Assembly: GCA_038049695.1 (NCBI GenBank) | Contig: CP142451.1 | Coordinates: 68,898,001 to 68,962,000 of the forward strand | Origin: Cinnamomum chago | Taxonomy: Eukaryota > Streptophyta > Magnoliopsida > Laurales > Lauraceae | DNA: 64,000 nucleotides | Direction: 5' to 3' | Shown here: one piece after another, positions 11,501-22,004 of the stretch | Layout of the letters: every line of letters begins with the position of its first letter | Numbering within the stretch: the first letter of the stretch is position 1 | Program-made: the position numbers and the translations under genes | The notes under the pieces: generated by a model | Seen by the model: the letters and a program-made list of their open reading frames with translations, nothing else | Databases searched by the model: none | Told to the model about the DNA's origin: nothing

Positions 11501-13391
11501 AGAGCAGCTTGAAAAGTTCGATTCCAAATCTGATGAAGGGATCTTCTTAGGATATTCTGATAAAAGCAAGGCTTATAGAGTGTTCAACCTCAGATCAATG
11601 GCTGTCATGGAATCAGCTCATGTTGTCTTTGATGAGACTAATCAAATTAAGAAAGCTCCTCATGATGAAGAAGAGACCTCAGTTGAGCAGCCTATTTCAT
11701 TTGAAATTGAAGAAGAGATTCCCTCAATCCCTACCATGCCCACAAAGTTATTAAGAAATCACAACTTGGATAATGTCATTGGAGATATCTCAAAAGGAGT
11801 CATGACAAGAAGACAGGTTCATAATCTGTGTGCTCACTATTCCTTTGTTTCACAAATTGAGCCCAAGAACTTCTCTGAAGTAGAAACCAAGTCTGAATGG
11901 ATTGATGCCATGCAAGATGAATTAAATCAGTTTAGAAAGAATGATGTGTGGGATCTTGTACCTCTTCCTGAAGGCAAAAGCCAAATTGGCACCAAATGGA
12001 TTTTCAAGAACAAGCTGGATGAATCAGGAAATGTTATAAGGAACAAAGCTAGACTTGTAGCCAAAGGGTATGCTCAAGTTGAAGGAATTGATTTTGAGGA
12101 AACCTTTGCCCCAGTAGCTCGATTGGAGTCTATTCGAATACTATTAGCTTATGCCAGCAGCATGAAGATTAAACTGTTTCAAATGGATGTGAAGAGTGCC
12201 TTTTTAAATGGTGAAATTGAGGAAGATGTGTATGTTACTCAACCTCAAGGCTTCGAGGATCCTCATCACCCAGAATATGTTTTTAAGTTGAAAAAGGCTC
12301 TTTATGGATTGAAACAAGCCCCAAGAGCCTGGTATGAAAAGCTGACAAGTCACTTACTTGAAAATGGATATGAGTGTGGGAATGTGGACAAGACTCTATT
12401 CATTAAAAAGGTTGATAAAGATATTCTCATTGCTCAGATATATGTTGACGACATTGTTTTTGGATCAAGATCTGATCATCTTGCTCAAGGATTTTCTAAG
12501 TTAATGAGCTCCACTTTTGAAATGAGTTTGGTAGGACCCCTTCAGTTCTTTCTAGGATTACAAGTTAGTCAGACTGATCAAGGTATCTTTCTTAGTCAAT
12601 CCAAGTTTGCTCTAGAAATAGTGAAAAAGTTTGGCTTAGGAGAATCTAAGACTAGTTGCAATCCTATGGGATCCACTACTAAAATCTCTAGTGACCTTCA
12701 GGGTAAGAAAGCTGACCAAAAACTTTATAGGAGCATGATAGGAAGCCTTCTCTACCTCACAGCTAGCCGCCCTGATATCTCTTTTAGCGTTGGAATATGT
12801 GCTAGATATCAATCTGATCCCCGAGAGTCTCACATTAAAGCTGTTAAACGTATCATAAAATATATTAATGGGACTTCTCATTATGGTATCCGGTATCCTC
12901 ATGACTCAACTCTGCAATTAATTGGATATAGTGATGCAGATTGGGCAGGATCAATAGATGATAGGAAAAGCACTAGTGGCTGCTGCTATTTCTTAGGGAA
13001 CTGCTTAGTAGCCTGGCATAGCAAAAAGCAAAATTCTGTATCCTTTTCTACTGTAGAAGTTGAATATATTGCTGCAGGTAGCTGCTGTGCCCAGCTGTTG
13101 TGGATGAAACAAACGTTATTAGATTATAATGTTCTACAACAATGCATGCCTATCATGTGTGATAACTCTAGTGCCATCAGTATCTCAAAAAATCCTGTTC
13201 AGCACTCACGCACCAAGCACATTGACATTCGCTATCATTTCTTGCGTGATCATGCTGACCAAGGCACTATTGAGCTATTGTTTGTTCCTACAAATACCCA
13301 ATTGGCTGATTTGTTCACTAAACCCCTTGGAAATGATCGTTTCATTAAATTGAGACATCAATTGGGCATTGGCCCTTGCCCTGAATTCTAA
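8583..13391 (+). CDS. Gag-Pol polyprotein, 1602 aa, uninterrupted
   Basis: This single frame encodes the virus-like-particle protein and the enzymes for copying and integrating the element. In order: UBN2-type Gag (about residues 10-230), zinc knuckle CX2CX4HX4C at 291-304, acidic linker, coiled coil (about 375-490), second knuckle at 534-547, aspartic protease with D606-S-G, HHCC pre-integrase domain from about H734, integrase catalytic triad D799/D862/E898 (35-residue spacing between the last two), copia reverse transcriptase with YVDD at 1287-1290, and RNase H from about 1449. The ATG at 8583 lies 88 bp after the LTR and is the first of a continuous frame. All catalytic residues I can name are present, so it could be autonomous and may supply proteins in trans to elements 2 and 4, which share its LTR design. 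No frameshift separates gag and pol. Confidence 0.93.
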   Translation: MQSQLGEGHATNRPPLFNGSHYRYWKIRMQVFLESQSLDVWSIIEEGYHEPILTEKDSEGHVIAIKDKPKKDWTQGEKERAILNAKAKNSLFCALSQEEFNRVVNYTTAKEVWDTLETTHEGTNQVKVAKIQMLSTKYEELKMQEEETFDEFYTKFMEIVNSLIGLGEKMDESKAVRKILRSLPKRFKPKIVAITESKDVDKIKIEELRGNLLTYELDFEVPSKKKGVALSSQHKENDNESESDDENTILLAKKFKNFLKNKKNYKYSEDSKNEKFQRNSRGSFTKRDVQCYNCKGFGHIAQNCPSPKESEKKDKKGKKVLNITWDDDEDESSDNNEPQNDEDNDNSTSWLLFTPIEENNDHNVLIEEENEENSDNDIHQAYEELYELCEVITKKNKSLKSESKRLVNNLNALKDQLILKDNEIKNVQSELTTSNDNLAKADKEIHKLQCLLESSQQESESLQMKLEKGKHVVEKFTLGNDKFYQMLGLNKVFGNKNGIGFECSSSSKKNSFHHNTRTHLKPLGKIFFSSRWTCHFCNQIGHLVPNCPFKFRMSQNISSRAHFKFVPKTSTSTFIKATWIEKEKSVKNFFAQTALKVKENSRWFLDSGCSKHMTGVRSRFITLEDYDGGNVSFGDNRKAQIIGKGCVGGDQMPTLKDVFLVDGLKHNLLSISQLCDKGNKVVFDSKSCKVLDEKSHKVLLTGLRTKDNIYTIEECCENESMCLMSKAQENHLWHQRMGHINYKLMRILSKKEIVRGIPKLDDYKSELCKACQMGKQIKKSFKGIKDISSARPLELIHMDLIGPAPVQSIGGRKYILVMVDDYSRFGWVAFLHAKSDAVDNIIRICKKIQVEKDCKIKKIRSDHGGEFENERLADFCESHGISHQFSAPKTPQQNGVAERRNRVIQEMARTLLNEKNLPRNLWAEAINTACYLINRVYLTKNTNKTPYELYFGRKPNLGYLKVFGSKCYILRDREQLEKFDSKSDEGIFLGYSDKSKAYRVFNLRSMAVMESAHVVFDETNQIKKAPHDEEETSVEQPISFEIEEEIPSIPTMPTKLLRNHNLDNVIGDISKGVMTRRQVHNLCAHYSFVSQIEPKNFSEVETKSEWIDAMQDELNQFRKNDVWDLVPLPEGKSQIGTKWIFKNKLDESGNVIRNKARLVAKGYAQVEGIDFEETFAPVARLESIRILLAYASSMKIKLFQMDVKSAFLNGEIEEDVYVTQPQGFEDPHHPEYVFKLKKALYGLKQAPRAWYEKLTSHLLENGYECGNVDKTLFIKKVDKDILIAQIYVDDIVFGSRSDHLAQGFSKLMSSTFEMSLVGPLQFFLGLQVSQTDQGIFLSQSKFALEIVKKFGLGESKTSCNPMGSTTKISSDLQGKKADQKLYRSMIGSLLYLTASRPDISFSVGICARYQSDPRESHIKAVKRIIKYINGTSHYGIRYPHDSTLQLIGYSDADWAGSIDDRKSTSGCCYFLGNCLVAWHSKKQNSVSFSTVEVEYIAAGSCCAQLLWMKQTLLDYNVLQQCMPIMCDNSSAISISKNPVQHSRTKHIDIRYHFLRDHADQGTIELLFVPTNTQLADLFTKPLGNDRFIKLRHQLGIGPCPEF

Positions 13392-13442
13392 CTTCTTGTT
13401 GGCTTCTCACTTGTTCCTTATCTTATTTTTATATCTCTTATA

Positions 13443-13795
13443 AACAGGTGCTACTAACAAGGTTATGTGTTTTATCTTTGATGGGCAGGCTCCTTTGCAA
13501 TTAGATGTCAAAGGGGGAGAGAGTTCTCCAATTGAGGGGGAGAAGATTCAAGGGTTGCTTATGTTGAGGGGGAGTAGCTTTGGCTAGAGTGTTAGCTTCT
13601 CGGTTGGTCGTCCTTTGTCGTCGCTCCCACAAGGAAAATCCAAAGCTCTAAAAGATCCAAATGCTCCCAAATATCCAAAGCTCCTTAATTATCCAAAGCT
13701 CCTTAATATCCAAAGTTGTGGCTGTTCCAGATTTAAAGGAGATTGAAAGAGAGTTCAAGCTTCAAGAGTTGCCATCAAATTGCAAAGGGGGAGAT
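13443..13795 (+). promoter_or_regulatory. conserved 3' block and polypurine tracts
   Basis: The block opens with 'aacaggtgctactaa' (13443-13457), also found at the same place in elements 2 and 4. A 'gggcaggctcctttgcaa...caaagggggaga' segment (about 13485-13520) follows, then further G-rich tracts and the final tract 'aaagggggagat' just before the 3' LTR at 13796. The last is the expected plus-strand primer; the internal ones may be secondary primers. No open frame of useful length occurs. Confidence 0.65.
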
Positions 13796-15360
13796 TGTTA
13801 GAGTTTTTGTTTTGTTGCAATTTGATAGGATGCATTCACTTTCATAAGCTTGTCCTCTCATTCATTCATGGTTTTATTAATAGGATCATCATGCATATTT
13901 CTTCTTCTTGAATCTTTGTTTTTATCATTTGATATGCATGGTTTTCATTTCAGATTTATCTCTTAGATCATGGAGTTTTTTATTTCAAAATCCATCCAAG
14001 CTTTCCAATGTTTCTATCTTTAAAATCATTATTTTGATTTGGAGGTTTCATGGTTTTAAAATCTCAGTTTTCATCTTCTTTCAGTCATGATTTAATGCTT
14101 GGATATGTGTCTCAAAGTCCCCCTTGAAGGTGCCCTCAAAAATTCAAGTTTCTAAAATCTGGGCTGTTTTTGCCAGTGTCGCCGGTCGACCGAGACCAGC
14201 TTCCCGGTCGACCGGGAACACTGTCGGGCGAGTCAGCAGTTTTTGAACTGTATCTTGCCAACGGTCAGAAATATGACCATTGTGCTTTCTCGGTCGACCG
14301 AGACCCCTTTGCCGGTCGACCGAGGACTAGCCGTTGGCAACTTTTTCTTTATAAAAATTGATGTTTTGGTTGAAGAAAGTTGCTGATCTTGGAGGGATTT
14401 TTTAGGCCAATTGTTTGCAACTTCTCAAGAGCATTTCTAAGGGGATTATGAAGCCATTCCATTAAACCAACCTTTGATCTTCAAATGGGTGTGCTTTCTT
14501 TAATCCTAGTCTTTTTGAAATCATGTTTTGTTTCAAATCTTTGATCTCTTTCTAAACATGATTAACAAGTTGCTTTTCTTTTAGAATGCTGTCTTTCATA
14601 ACATGCCTAATATCTTAGATATCTCATATGCTATGAATACAACATGTTGTCAATGTTTCACATGAAGTTGGTTTCTTGTTTCAATATAAACATGTTAGAC
14701 TTAAATTTGTTTTCTTTGAAATCAAGTTAGTTTACCTTGTTAAATTCATGTGTTAGACAAATCACTCTTTCTCAAACTTGTGTTTATCATCTTTGAATTA
14801 TTTAAGATTGTATCTTTTCAAAAAGAGAAAGAGTAACTTCTAGAAAATGCATTTTACATAAACCTTGTCATTCACATGCATTTTTCTAGAACTTGACATT
14901 TTCACTTTCTATTGAGCCTATTTAGAGGCACTCTTTTGCAATCATATAGTTCTCTTAATCCATGCATTCTTAGGCATATTTCTTAAGAGAAAAATTCCTT
15001 GTTGTAAAGGTTCATGCTTAGCCTTGAAAAGCATATGTTGTAAAGGTTTATGCTTAGCCTTGAAAAGCATAGTATTGATTGTAAGGTTTGAGGTGATCCT
15101 AAACCTTAATTGAAGTTAGTGAATACCGGTAGGTGTACCGGGAGTGGATGTAGGCAATTTGGCCGAACCACTATATGTGCTTGTGTTATGGTGATTGTCT
15201 TTATGCTTTCTTTTTATGGATTATGCTCTCTTGGTTGATTTCATTATTCGTCTTCAAAGCATAAGAGACTTAAAAGCTAAAAGAATTAAAATTGGTCTAG
15301 GACTTTGAGCTCACCCTATTCACCCCCCCCCCCCCTCTAGGATTCGATCTTGGACTTTCA
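13796..15360 (+). mobile_element. 3' LTR of the copia element
   Basis: It is a copy of 6932-8495 with about ten differences by eye, including an altered second MSA-like arm (gaccattg instead of gaccgttg, near 14276) and 13 instead of 12 C in the U5 tract (15323-15335). Confidence 0.92.
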
Positions 15361-15832
15361 TAGGAGACGTTGCCTTTGAGGAGGAGCGTCAGGAGGAGGC
15401 TTGTGAGCCAACCCCTGTGAGAGAGTGGCAGCCCGACGATGTCATTTAGACGTCGGGCGGGCTTGAGTCTCATCACCTTTTTGGCTTGGGGTTCCTTTAT
15501 TATTTTGAGAAGTGTATTGGCCTCTATTGGCCTCTTATGGGTTGTAACAAAACTTAACTTACTTTCGTGTTAGTCTTATAACTTGAACTATGTTGGGAAT
15601 GTCATTTTAACTTCTTCCTTTGATACTATGCCTTGTTATTATTTGTCGGAGCACTTAGAAATTTATTGGTGCTCATCTTGATGTGTTTTACTACACGCTT
15701 CCGCAAACTTGATCGTGTGAGCTAGATTCCACGTGCCTTTGGGAATCCTCACTGCGGGAACCTGTGGGAAAATATATCTCCGATGTACACAACGCACGTC
15801 GCGGGCCCGGGATCCGTTCCGGGGTCGCGACA
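15361..15832 (+). mobile_element. Tekay/Del-like solo LTR, right part
   Basis: It resumes the LTR of 4576-6931 after the copia insertion (first five bases are the TSD) and ends GGGGTCGCGACA. It matches the reverse complement of about 45514-46000 of the sister element. What follows (tt, then a new LTR at 15835) is not internal retroelement sequence. Confidence 0.85.
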
Positions 15833-16392
15833 TTTGTTAGGGATTTTGTATTTGCAATTTGATGGATGCATTAACATATTCACATCATTTGAATTTACAC
15901 TCATGCATTGTTTTAGAAAACCTTGAAATCTGGTTTTATACATGCATTGCTTTTAAGATTTGTAAAAGTATTGTTTTATGCATGTTTTGTTTCTAAACTT
16001 GGATGCATTGATTTTAGAATTCAAACTCTTTTGAAAACCTAATTCTTTGTGCATTACTTTTGTGAAATCATATTGAGAATTTAAGTTTGTGCCTTGCATG
16101 CATTCATCTCTTTCAGAATCATCTTTGTATGCATTTTTATGTGAAAAGAGTTTTTAGAAATCAAGCTAGCATTTGGATTTAAAGTTTCGAATCATTTTAG
16201 GCTCTTTGTGTTTCATGTTTTTAATCATCTTAGATTGATCTAAAACATGTTATTCAAGCTTGATTTAGTGGCCAAAAGTCCCCCCAAGAAATACTTTGAA
16301 AAGTTGCATTTTTGGGAAAACAGGACTTTTACCGGCGGACAAAACCACTTTTACCGGCGGTCTCTGTGTCCGCCGCTAAAAGTAGTTTTTCA

Positions 16393-16488
16393 AACGGTCA
16401 TTTTTTTTACCGTTGTGTGTTCATGGTCCACCGAGGCCTCTTTGCAGGTCGACCGAGGACTAGCCGTTAGGCACTTTTTGGCTATAAA
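16393..16488 (+). promoter_or_regulatory. element 2 LTR promoter with MSA-like sites and TATA
   Basis: aacggtca (16393-16400), accgttg (about 16409-16415), one decayed and one intact palindrome (ggtccaccga, then ggtcgaccga near 16448), and TAGCCGTTAGG (16461-16471), whose reverse complement CCTAACGGCTA fits the MSA consensus YCYAACGGYYA at every position. TATAAA is at 16483-16488. Confidence 0.55.
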
Positions 16489-17122
16489 GTCCATTCATTT
16501 CCAACCTTTTTCAAGGCTTGATACATGAACTTTTGAGACCATTTTGGAGCCAAGGAAAGGGGAAGAAGTTGGAAAGGCTAGAGGGCTATTTGGAAATCAA
16601 ATGCTTGAGTTTTAAAAAGGTACATCTTACTTATCATTTTGATTTCCATTAAAAGTAGAATCAATGCATGTTTAAATCTTTGTGTTTTCATTTATGCATG
16701 ATTTCTAGCTTTTAAAGAGTTGTTTTGCAAACTCATTATCTTCACTGGTATATTAGAATGGTTTGCAATCACTCTTATCCTAATCACATGTGTTCTTAGA
16801 CTTTAACATTCATACAACTTGTTTGTTTCATTTCTTCAAAGTTGTTTGAATCTTTTATGTGATTAGTTTTTATCTTCAATCATCATTTTATAAGCTTTGA
16901 TTTTAAAATGCATCATGCATTCATTTAAGAGCTTCATTGTAGAAATTGATTGAAGAAAATCATTCATACACTTGTGCACACACTTTAACTTGTTTTAGTG
17001 TATGTTTGTAATTTGAATTAAACTTTCATATTAGCCTATTTAAGAGGCAACTTCATTGAGCTTAATTTGTATCTCTTAGAGTGATCTTTTGTGAAGACAC
17101 TTTCTTAGAGAAATCTTTATTT

Positions 17123-17295
17123 GTAAAGGTTATTGCTTAGCCTAAGAAAAGCATCTTGTAAGGTTATTGCTTAGCCTAAGAAAAGCATCTTGTAAAGGTT
17201 ATTGCTTAGCCTAGAAAAGCACATTGAGAGGTTGTTGTTTAGCCTAGAAAAACAACATTGTAAGGGTTATTGCTTAGCCTAGTAAAAAGCATAAA
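17123..17295 (+). repeat. five AGCCT-loop hairpin units in R-U5 of element 2
   Basis: Units of 34-40 bp share the loop agcct(a)gaa. Most have TGCTT/AAGCA stems. The fourth has GTTGTTT (17234-17240) / AAACAAC (17250-17256) around the loop 17241-17249, a paired change relative to its neighbours. The 3' LTR has the same array at about 25655-25830. Confidence 0.8.
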
Positions 17296-17552
17296 TAGTG
17301 GAAATCTGGTGGGGTGATTAGATCACAAGCCGGTAGTGGATGTAGGCATTGAGGCCGAACCACTATAAACCTTGGTGTTGTGGTGTATGCTTGTGGTGAT
17401 TCTTTTATTAGCTTCCGCATCTTATTTGATTAATATCATCACATGTGACTAGTTATGTTAAGAAGTTAAAATTGGTTTAAATTGGTCATAATTGTAGCTC
17501 ACCCTATTCACCCCCCCCCCCCCTCTAGGGTTAGGATCCCAGGACTTTCAAT

Positions 17553-17564
17553 TGGTATCAGAGC
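17553..17564 (+). promoter_or_regulatory. primer-binding site of element 2
   Basis: TGGTATCAGAGC two bases after the LTR end; tRNA-iMet type, identical to that of the copia element. Confidence 0.92.
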
Positions 17565-17650
17565 CTCGTGCTCTAGCTTTTAGGATCAAGTGTTTGGAAC
17601 TCTGGATTAGGTGTAAAAACCTAGAGTTAAAACCCTAGAGTTGTGTTTTT

Positions 17651-19039
17651 ATGAAAATCATTAGAATGGACTCCACTATGCTAGACTTTGTAGATTCTTC
17701 TAGACCCCTCATTCTTCCATCTTATGGAGATTCAAATATTAAAATTAAAGAATCTCAACTTGAATTAAAAGAAGAAGAATTTGATGAATATGAAGCCTAT
17801 GAGGAATTGTACACATGGTCCTTAGAGGTTTCCAAGAAAAATAAAAGATTAAAAGAAGAATCTAAAAGGCTAAACCAAGAATTAGTCTCTTCTAAAAATG
17901 AACTTAGAGAAAAAGATGAATTCATAAATTGTGTAGAATCTAAGTTCATGATCTCTTTGGATAACCTTCATAATATTAAAGATGAACTAAAAGAATTAAA
18001 GATGGATTATGATAATGTCAATAAGGAAAATTTAAATCTAAGAGATCAAATAAAAAGGCAAGATGAAGACACTGACGATTTAGAATCCAAATTGATTAAA
18101 AGTAAGTTAAAAACTCAAGAACTTGGATCTAATGCCATCAATGAACTTAAACTTGAATTAAAACTTGCCAATGAAGAGCTAAACATTTTTAAGGGAATTG
18201 AAAATGAACTAACAAAAGTTAAAAATGAGAATTCAACCCTTAAAAACCAAGTCACTCAACTTGAAACCTATAAACAAAAGTATGAGTGCAAATTTACCCA
18301 AAGTGATGAGAAATTTGTAAAATTATTTAAATTGGGTAAATCTCAAAGAGATAGGACGGGTCTTGGATTTGATAGGAATATTTCACATGACCCTAAGTTC
18401 ACCAACACATTTGTGAAAGGTGAGTCCTCATTCTCTAGCACTCACACTTCTTTGCCCATGTCTAAATGTAATTATTGTGGCATTGAATGACACTTTAGGT
18501 TTGAGTGCAAACTAAGAAGAAGCAATGTGTCTAATCCCATCTTTGAACCAAAGAAAGTAAAATCAAATTTGAAGGGTAAGACACTAAAAACCAAGGAAGA
18601 CTCCATAAAGCTTAAACAAGTTAAACCAATTAACAAGGAGTCTCCTAAGATAGATTCTAAAAAGCTTAAACAAGTTAAACCAAAAATAAAACAATCTATT
18701 AACAAAAAGCTTCTCAACCTACCTCCCTTAAGTCAAAACATGAAAGAACTTTTGAAGAAAATTACAAAGTTAAATCTAAAATTCGAAAGTCAAAGAAAGG
18801 GAGAAAATAAGAAGAATAGAAAACAATCCCCTAAGAAGAAGAATCACCAACCTCAAAAGACTAATCACCAATCTAAGATTACATTAGTAAAATCTAAATA
18901 TAATGGTGATAAGTCTTAATTAAAAATTTATCAAGTCAAATCTCCAAAAGTTGGTGAGAATTCTAAGATAGACCTCAAAGATCAACCATCACAAGACCTT
19001 AGGTGGATTCCCAAAGTTTTATACTTAGACAAACCTTAA
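17651..19039 (+). pseudogene. Gag-derived coiled-coil frame with broken zinc knuckle
   Basis: One frame runs from ATG 17651 to TAA 19037-19039 with two internal stops (TGA 18488-18490, TAA 18917-18919). The first 279 codons are a lysine/glutamate-rich coiled coil that lines up with residues about 375-500 of the copia Gag-Pol (shared 'AYEELY', 'KKNK', 'ESKRL'). The TGA falls inside a CX2CX4HX4C knuckle (CNYCGIE, stop, HFRFEC), at the position normally glycine. A lysine-rich segment follows to 18916, then 'DLRWIPKVLYLDK' before the final stop. The usual Gag N-terminal domain and all enzymes are missing. By family knowledge the segment would mediate Gag assembly or RNA contact; whether the 279-aa product is made is unknown. 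The intact length of the coil suggests loss of function was late. Confidence 0.7.
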
Positions 19040-19049
19040 GGCCTTGGAC

Positions 19050-20830
19050 CTCATTGACCAACCTATGCTTTATAAGTTAAACCTTTTGTTGGTCATGTTG
19101 CTTTGCATTTTGTTCTTTCTTAGTTACATCTATTAAAATGCATTGTTTCTTTATGATCAATTGATTTTGTTTTCATGCACCATTCTAAGTTACATATCAT
19201 GGTTTTCAAAATCTTTTGATTATAATTTCATCATGTTTGATTTGCTTTTTGCACACATATGTCTTGCATTGCATTTCTTTACATGATTAATTGATTGTGT
19301 TTTTAAAAGCTTTCATAGCTAATTTATTCATGATCAATTGTTGTTGAATCATTTGTGTAGATGTCATAGTAAGATTTTTTTTTAACAAATGATTTGAATC
19401 AATTCAAGTTTTTCCATGGATTTCTAAGTTATACTTTTATATGGAAAATCATTGTTTTGAAAAATCAACTTGTATGTGTTTCATTTAAGTTATATCTTTT
19501 AAAATACAATGTTGAAAATTGATCTTCAAATTCATTCTTTTATGCTCATTGTTGGATTTTGTTTATTGAAATTATTTGAAGATTGTATGAATGGAAATGC
19601 TCTAAAACATCATTAGTTATTATCATCTAAGCATGTTCCATGTTCTCATTTCCTTTTCTTTTGGTTTCATTATCTTAGAATTGGAAATGAATGTCATTTG
19701 CATCTTTGCTTATTTAGTCATTCTTTTTATATGCAAATGTCAATTGTTCTATGTATGGTTGTTATCTTAGTTACATTTGTAGAAACCATACTAGAACTAA
19801 AATCCATCCTCTATGCACTCTAGTCATATCTTTTTGGATGGTTGTGATGTTGAATCATGTGAATTCTCTTGGTGTCATCCTTATACATGTTTCAACTTCA
19901 TAGTAGTGTTCTTAATCATATGAAACTCTTTGAAATCTATTCCTCATATTTTTATATGTTTGATGGATATCTTAGTTGTTGATTTCATATGATTTTGACA
20001 CTTTGGAAATTGCATGCTTTACCAAGTCATATTCTTTTGCATTGCAATTTACCTTGTTCATCACTATGCTTATTAGTTATATCTTTAAAAGTGATGAATA
20101 TGCATTTATGATGCTTGATGGAATTTTCTGTTTGTCACATCCTTGATCTTTTTCATGTTGTCAAATTCAATTGGTTTCATTTGGTATAATTTAAGATTGA
20201 TTTGATTTCCTATGAATGTGATAGACCTTGTGTGCATTGGATTAAACTTGATAGTAATATATTTGGTCCATGTCACACACCATTAGCATCATAATGTTCA
20301 TGTTTGCCACCTCTCTTGCTCTTATAGGTATATCTCATGACCACCATGTTTATGTGTTCATAATATGGGTTGGTTATTAGTTGAGGTTGGCTTCATGCTT
20401 GAATTTCATTTCACTCATCTTGCACATGATAAGTCATATTTATTGATTGAATGAAATGATTTTCAAAACCTTCATAGCATATGCTTTCCATAGTTAGATT
20501 ATTTGATGCTATGATTAATAAACCCCATTGCTTCATGGATAGCTCTAATTTGGATTTTTCCTAATAGTCATACTTTTAAATCCATTTTAGAGTGATTGAT
20601 TTAATAGTCATATCCTTAAATCTCAATTGGTATTCTTTGTTTTTCCAATTGGTATCCATGATTGCTTTTCCCATTAGACCTAGCTCTCTTTTGGTAATTT
20701 GATCATATTGAGCTTTATAGTTAAATGAATCTAATCCTTCTCTTGAAGTTGACCCTCAATTGGTTAAACCATCTTCTTCTTGCACCTAATAGTTAAATCT
20801 TTGTCAAAAGTTTGACAAAAGGAGATAATG
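19050..20830 (+). repeat. serial hairpin array with common loop motif (element 2)
   Basis: About 20 consecutive inverted repeats with different arms. Examples: TGACCAAC 19055-19062 / 19088-19095; TGCATTTT 19104-19111 / 19135-19142; AATCATTTGT 19347-19356 / 19385-19394; TTTTCCAT 19410-19417 / 19441-19448; ATCTTCAAAT 19522-19531 / 19574-19583; CATTTGCAT 19695-19703 / 19731-19739; GTTCTATGTATGGTT 19746-19760 / 19784-19797; AATCATATGAAA 19914-19925 / 19983-19994; TTCATCACT 20057-20065 / 20090-20098; TCATAGCAT 20472-20480 / 20506-20514. Most loops contain a motif close to TAGTYAYATCTTT. No reading frame is present. The function is unknown; a structured RNA is the natural reading. Confidence 0.75.
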
Positions 20831-20965
20831 GATTGAGGGGGAGTGTAAACCTTCATAGGAAGTATTAGTTTTGATCAAATTGACCCTTGGATTGCCTTTG
20901 AGCCCTTAGAGATAACTTCCATACATGTTAGCCTGTTATGATTATCATTTTCGATTTCTTTTGTT

Positions 20966-21411
20966 AACAGGTGCTACTAAAGGTATTTTCCTTATTTCAT
21001 GTGTGTAGGTACCTTTGCAATTTAATGTCAAAGGGGGAGAGAGAGTTCAAGTACTCAAAGATCTCCTACTCTTCAAAGGGGGAGAAAGCATTCAAGTTCT
21101 CAAGAGGGGAAGAGAGAATGCATATCTTGCCAAAGGGTGAGAGAGGCATGGTCAAAGGGGAAGAGCTTATAGAAGAAAGAAAGCTTGGAGCTAAAGAAGA
21201 TGCTTGGCCAAAGAAAGGAAGATGAATAGAAAGCTTGAAGATTGATCAAGCACCAAGCATCAAGAAGATTGAAGAAGAGAGCCCAAGAGCCCAAGCTAAG
21301 AGGAGGAGCATCTAAGAAGATTTCAAGACTTGTCCAGCTTAGGGGGAGCTGAAGACTTGTTGTGTTAATTCAATGATAAGTAAGTTGCCATCAAATTGCA
21401 AAGGGGGAGAT
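20966..21411 (+). promoter_or_regulatory. conserved 3' block and multiple polypurine tracts, element 2
   Basis: Opens with 'aacaggtgctactaa' (20966-20980), then 'gtgtgtaggtacctttgcaa' and repeated 'caaagggggaga' tracts at about 21030, 21075 and 21400. The last adjoins the 3' LTR at 21412. Short frames here (for example 20971-21225) are low-complexity and not credible genes. Confidence 0.6.
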
Positions 21412-22004
21412 TGTTAGGGATTTTGTATTTGCAATTTGATGGATGCATTAACATATTCACATCATTTGAATTTACACTCATGCATTGTTTTAGAAAACCT
21501 TGAAATCTGGTTTTATACATGCATTGCTTTTAAGATTTGTAAAAGTATTGTTTTATGCATGTTTTGTTTCTAAACTTGGATGCATTGATTTTAGAATTCA
21601 AACTCTTTTGAAAACCTAATTCTTTGTGCATTACTTTTGTGAAATCATATTGAGAATTTAGGTTTGTGCCTTGCATGCATTCATCTCTTTCAGAATCATC
21701 TTTGTATGCATTTTTATGTGAAAAGAGTTTTTAGAAATCAAGCTAGCCTTTGGATTTAAAGTTTCGAATCATTTTAGGCTCTTTGTGTTTCATGTTTTTA
21801 ATCATCTTAGATTGATCTAAAACATGTTATTCAAGCTTGATTTAGTGGCCAAAAGTTCCCCCAAGAAATACTTTGAAAAGTTGCATTTTTGGGAAAACAG
21901 GACTTTTACCGGCGGACAAAACCACTTTTACCGGCGGTCTCTGTGTCCGCCGCTAAAAGTAGTTTTTCAAACGGTCAATTTTTTTACCGTTGTGTGTTCA
22001 TGGT
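21412..22004 (+). mobile_element. 3' LTR of element 2, first segment
   Basis: Matches 15835-16430 with scattered substitutions, up to the insertion point of the solo LTR. The last five bases (atggt, 22000-22004) are the target site. Confidence 0.9.

Larger units (their letters stand above)
6932..15360 (+). mobile_element. full-length Ty1/copia element, SIRE/Maximus-like
   Basis: It has LTRs of about 1564 and 1565 bp (6932-8495, 13796-15360), a tRNA-iMet primer site, one uninterrupted Gag-Pol frame and a polypurine tract. The LTRs differ at roughly ten positions by eye, so the insertion is recent. It lies inside the Tekay-like solo LTR. Lineage assignment rests on the long Gag with an internal coiled coil and two zinc knuckles, and on the LTR hairpin 'tagtgg...ccacta'. 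No env-like frame follows pol. Confidence 0.9.
15835..17550 (+). mobile_element. 5' LTR of element 2
   Basis: TGTTAGGGATTTTG...GGACTTTCA, 1716 bp. It holds a GC-rich repeat CCGGCGG/CCGCCG region (about 16331-16375), the promoter block (16393-16488), an AGCCT-loop hairpin array (17123-17295), the 'tagtgg...ccacta' hairpin (about 17332-17367) and a 13-C tract ending at 17523. Confidence 0.9.

Noticed and set aside
13392-13795. Possible env-like gene after copia pol
   Set aside because: Only 404 bp lie between pol and the 3' LTR, with no open frame or membrane segment.
19050-20830. Hairpin array as a CRISPR or ordinary satellite
   Set aside because: Stems differ from unit to unit, so there is no constant repeat with spacers and no tandem unit; only the loop motif recurs.
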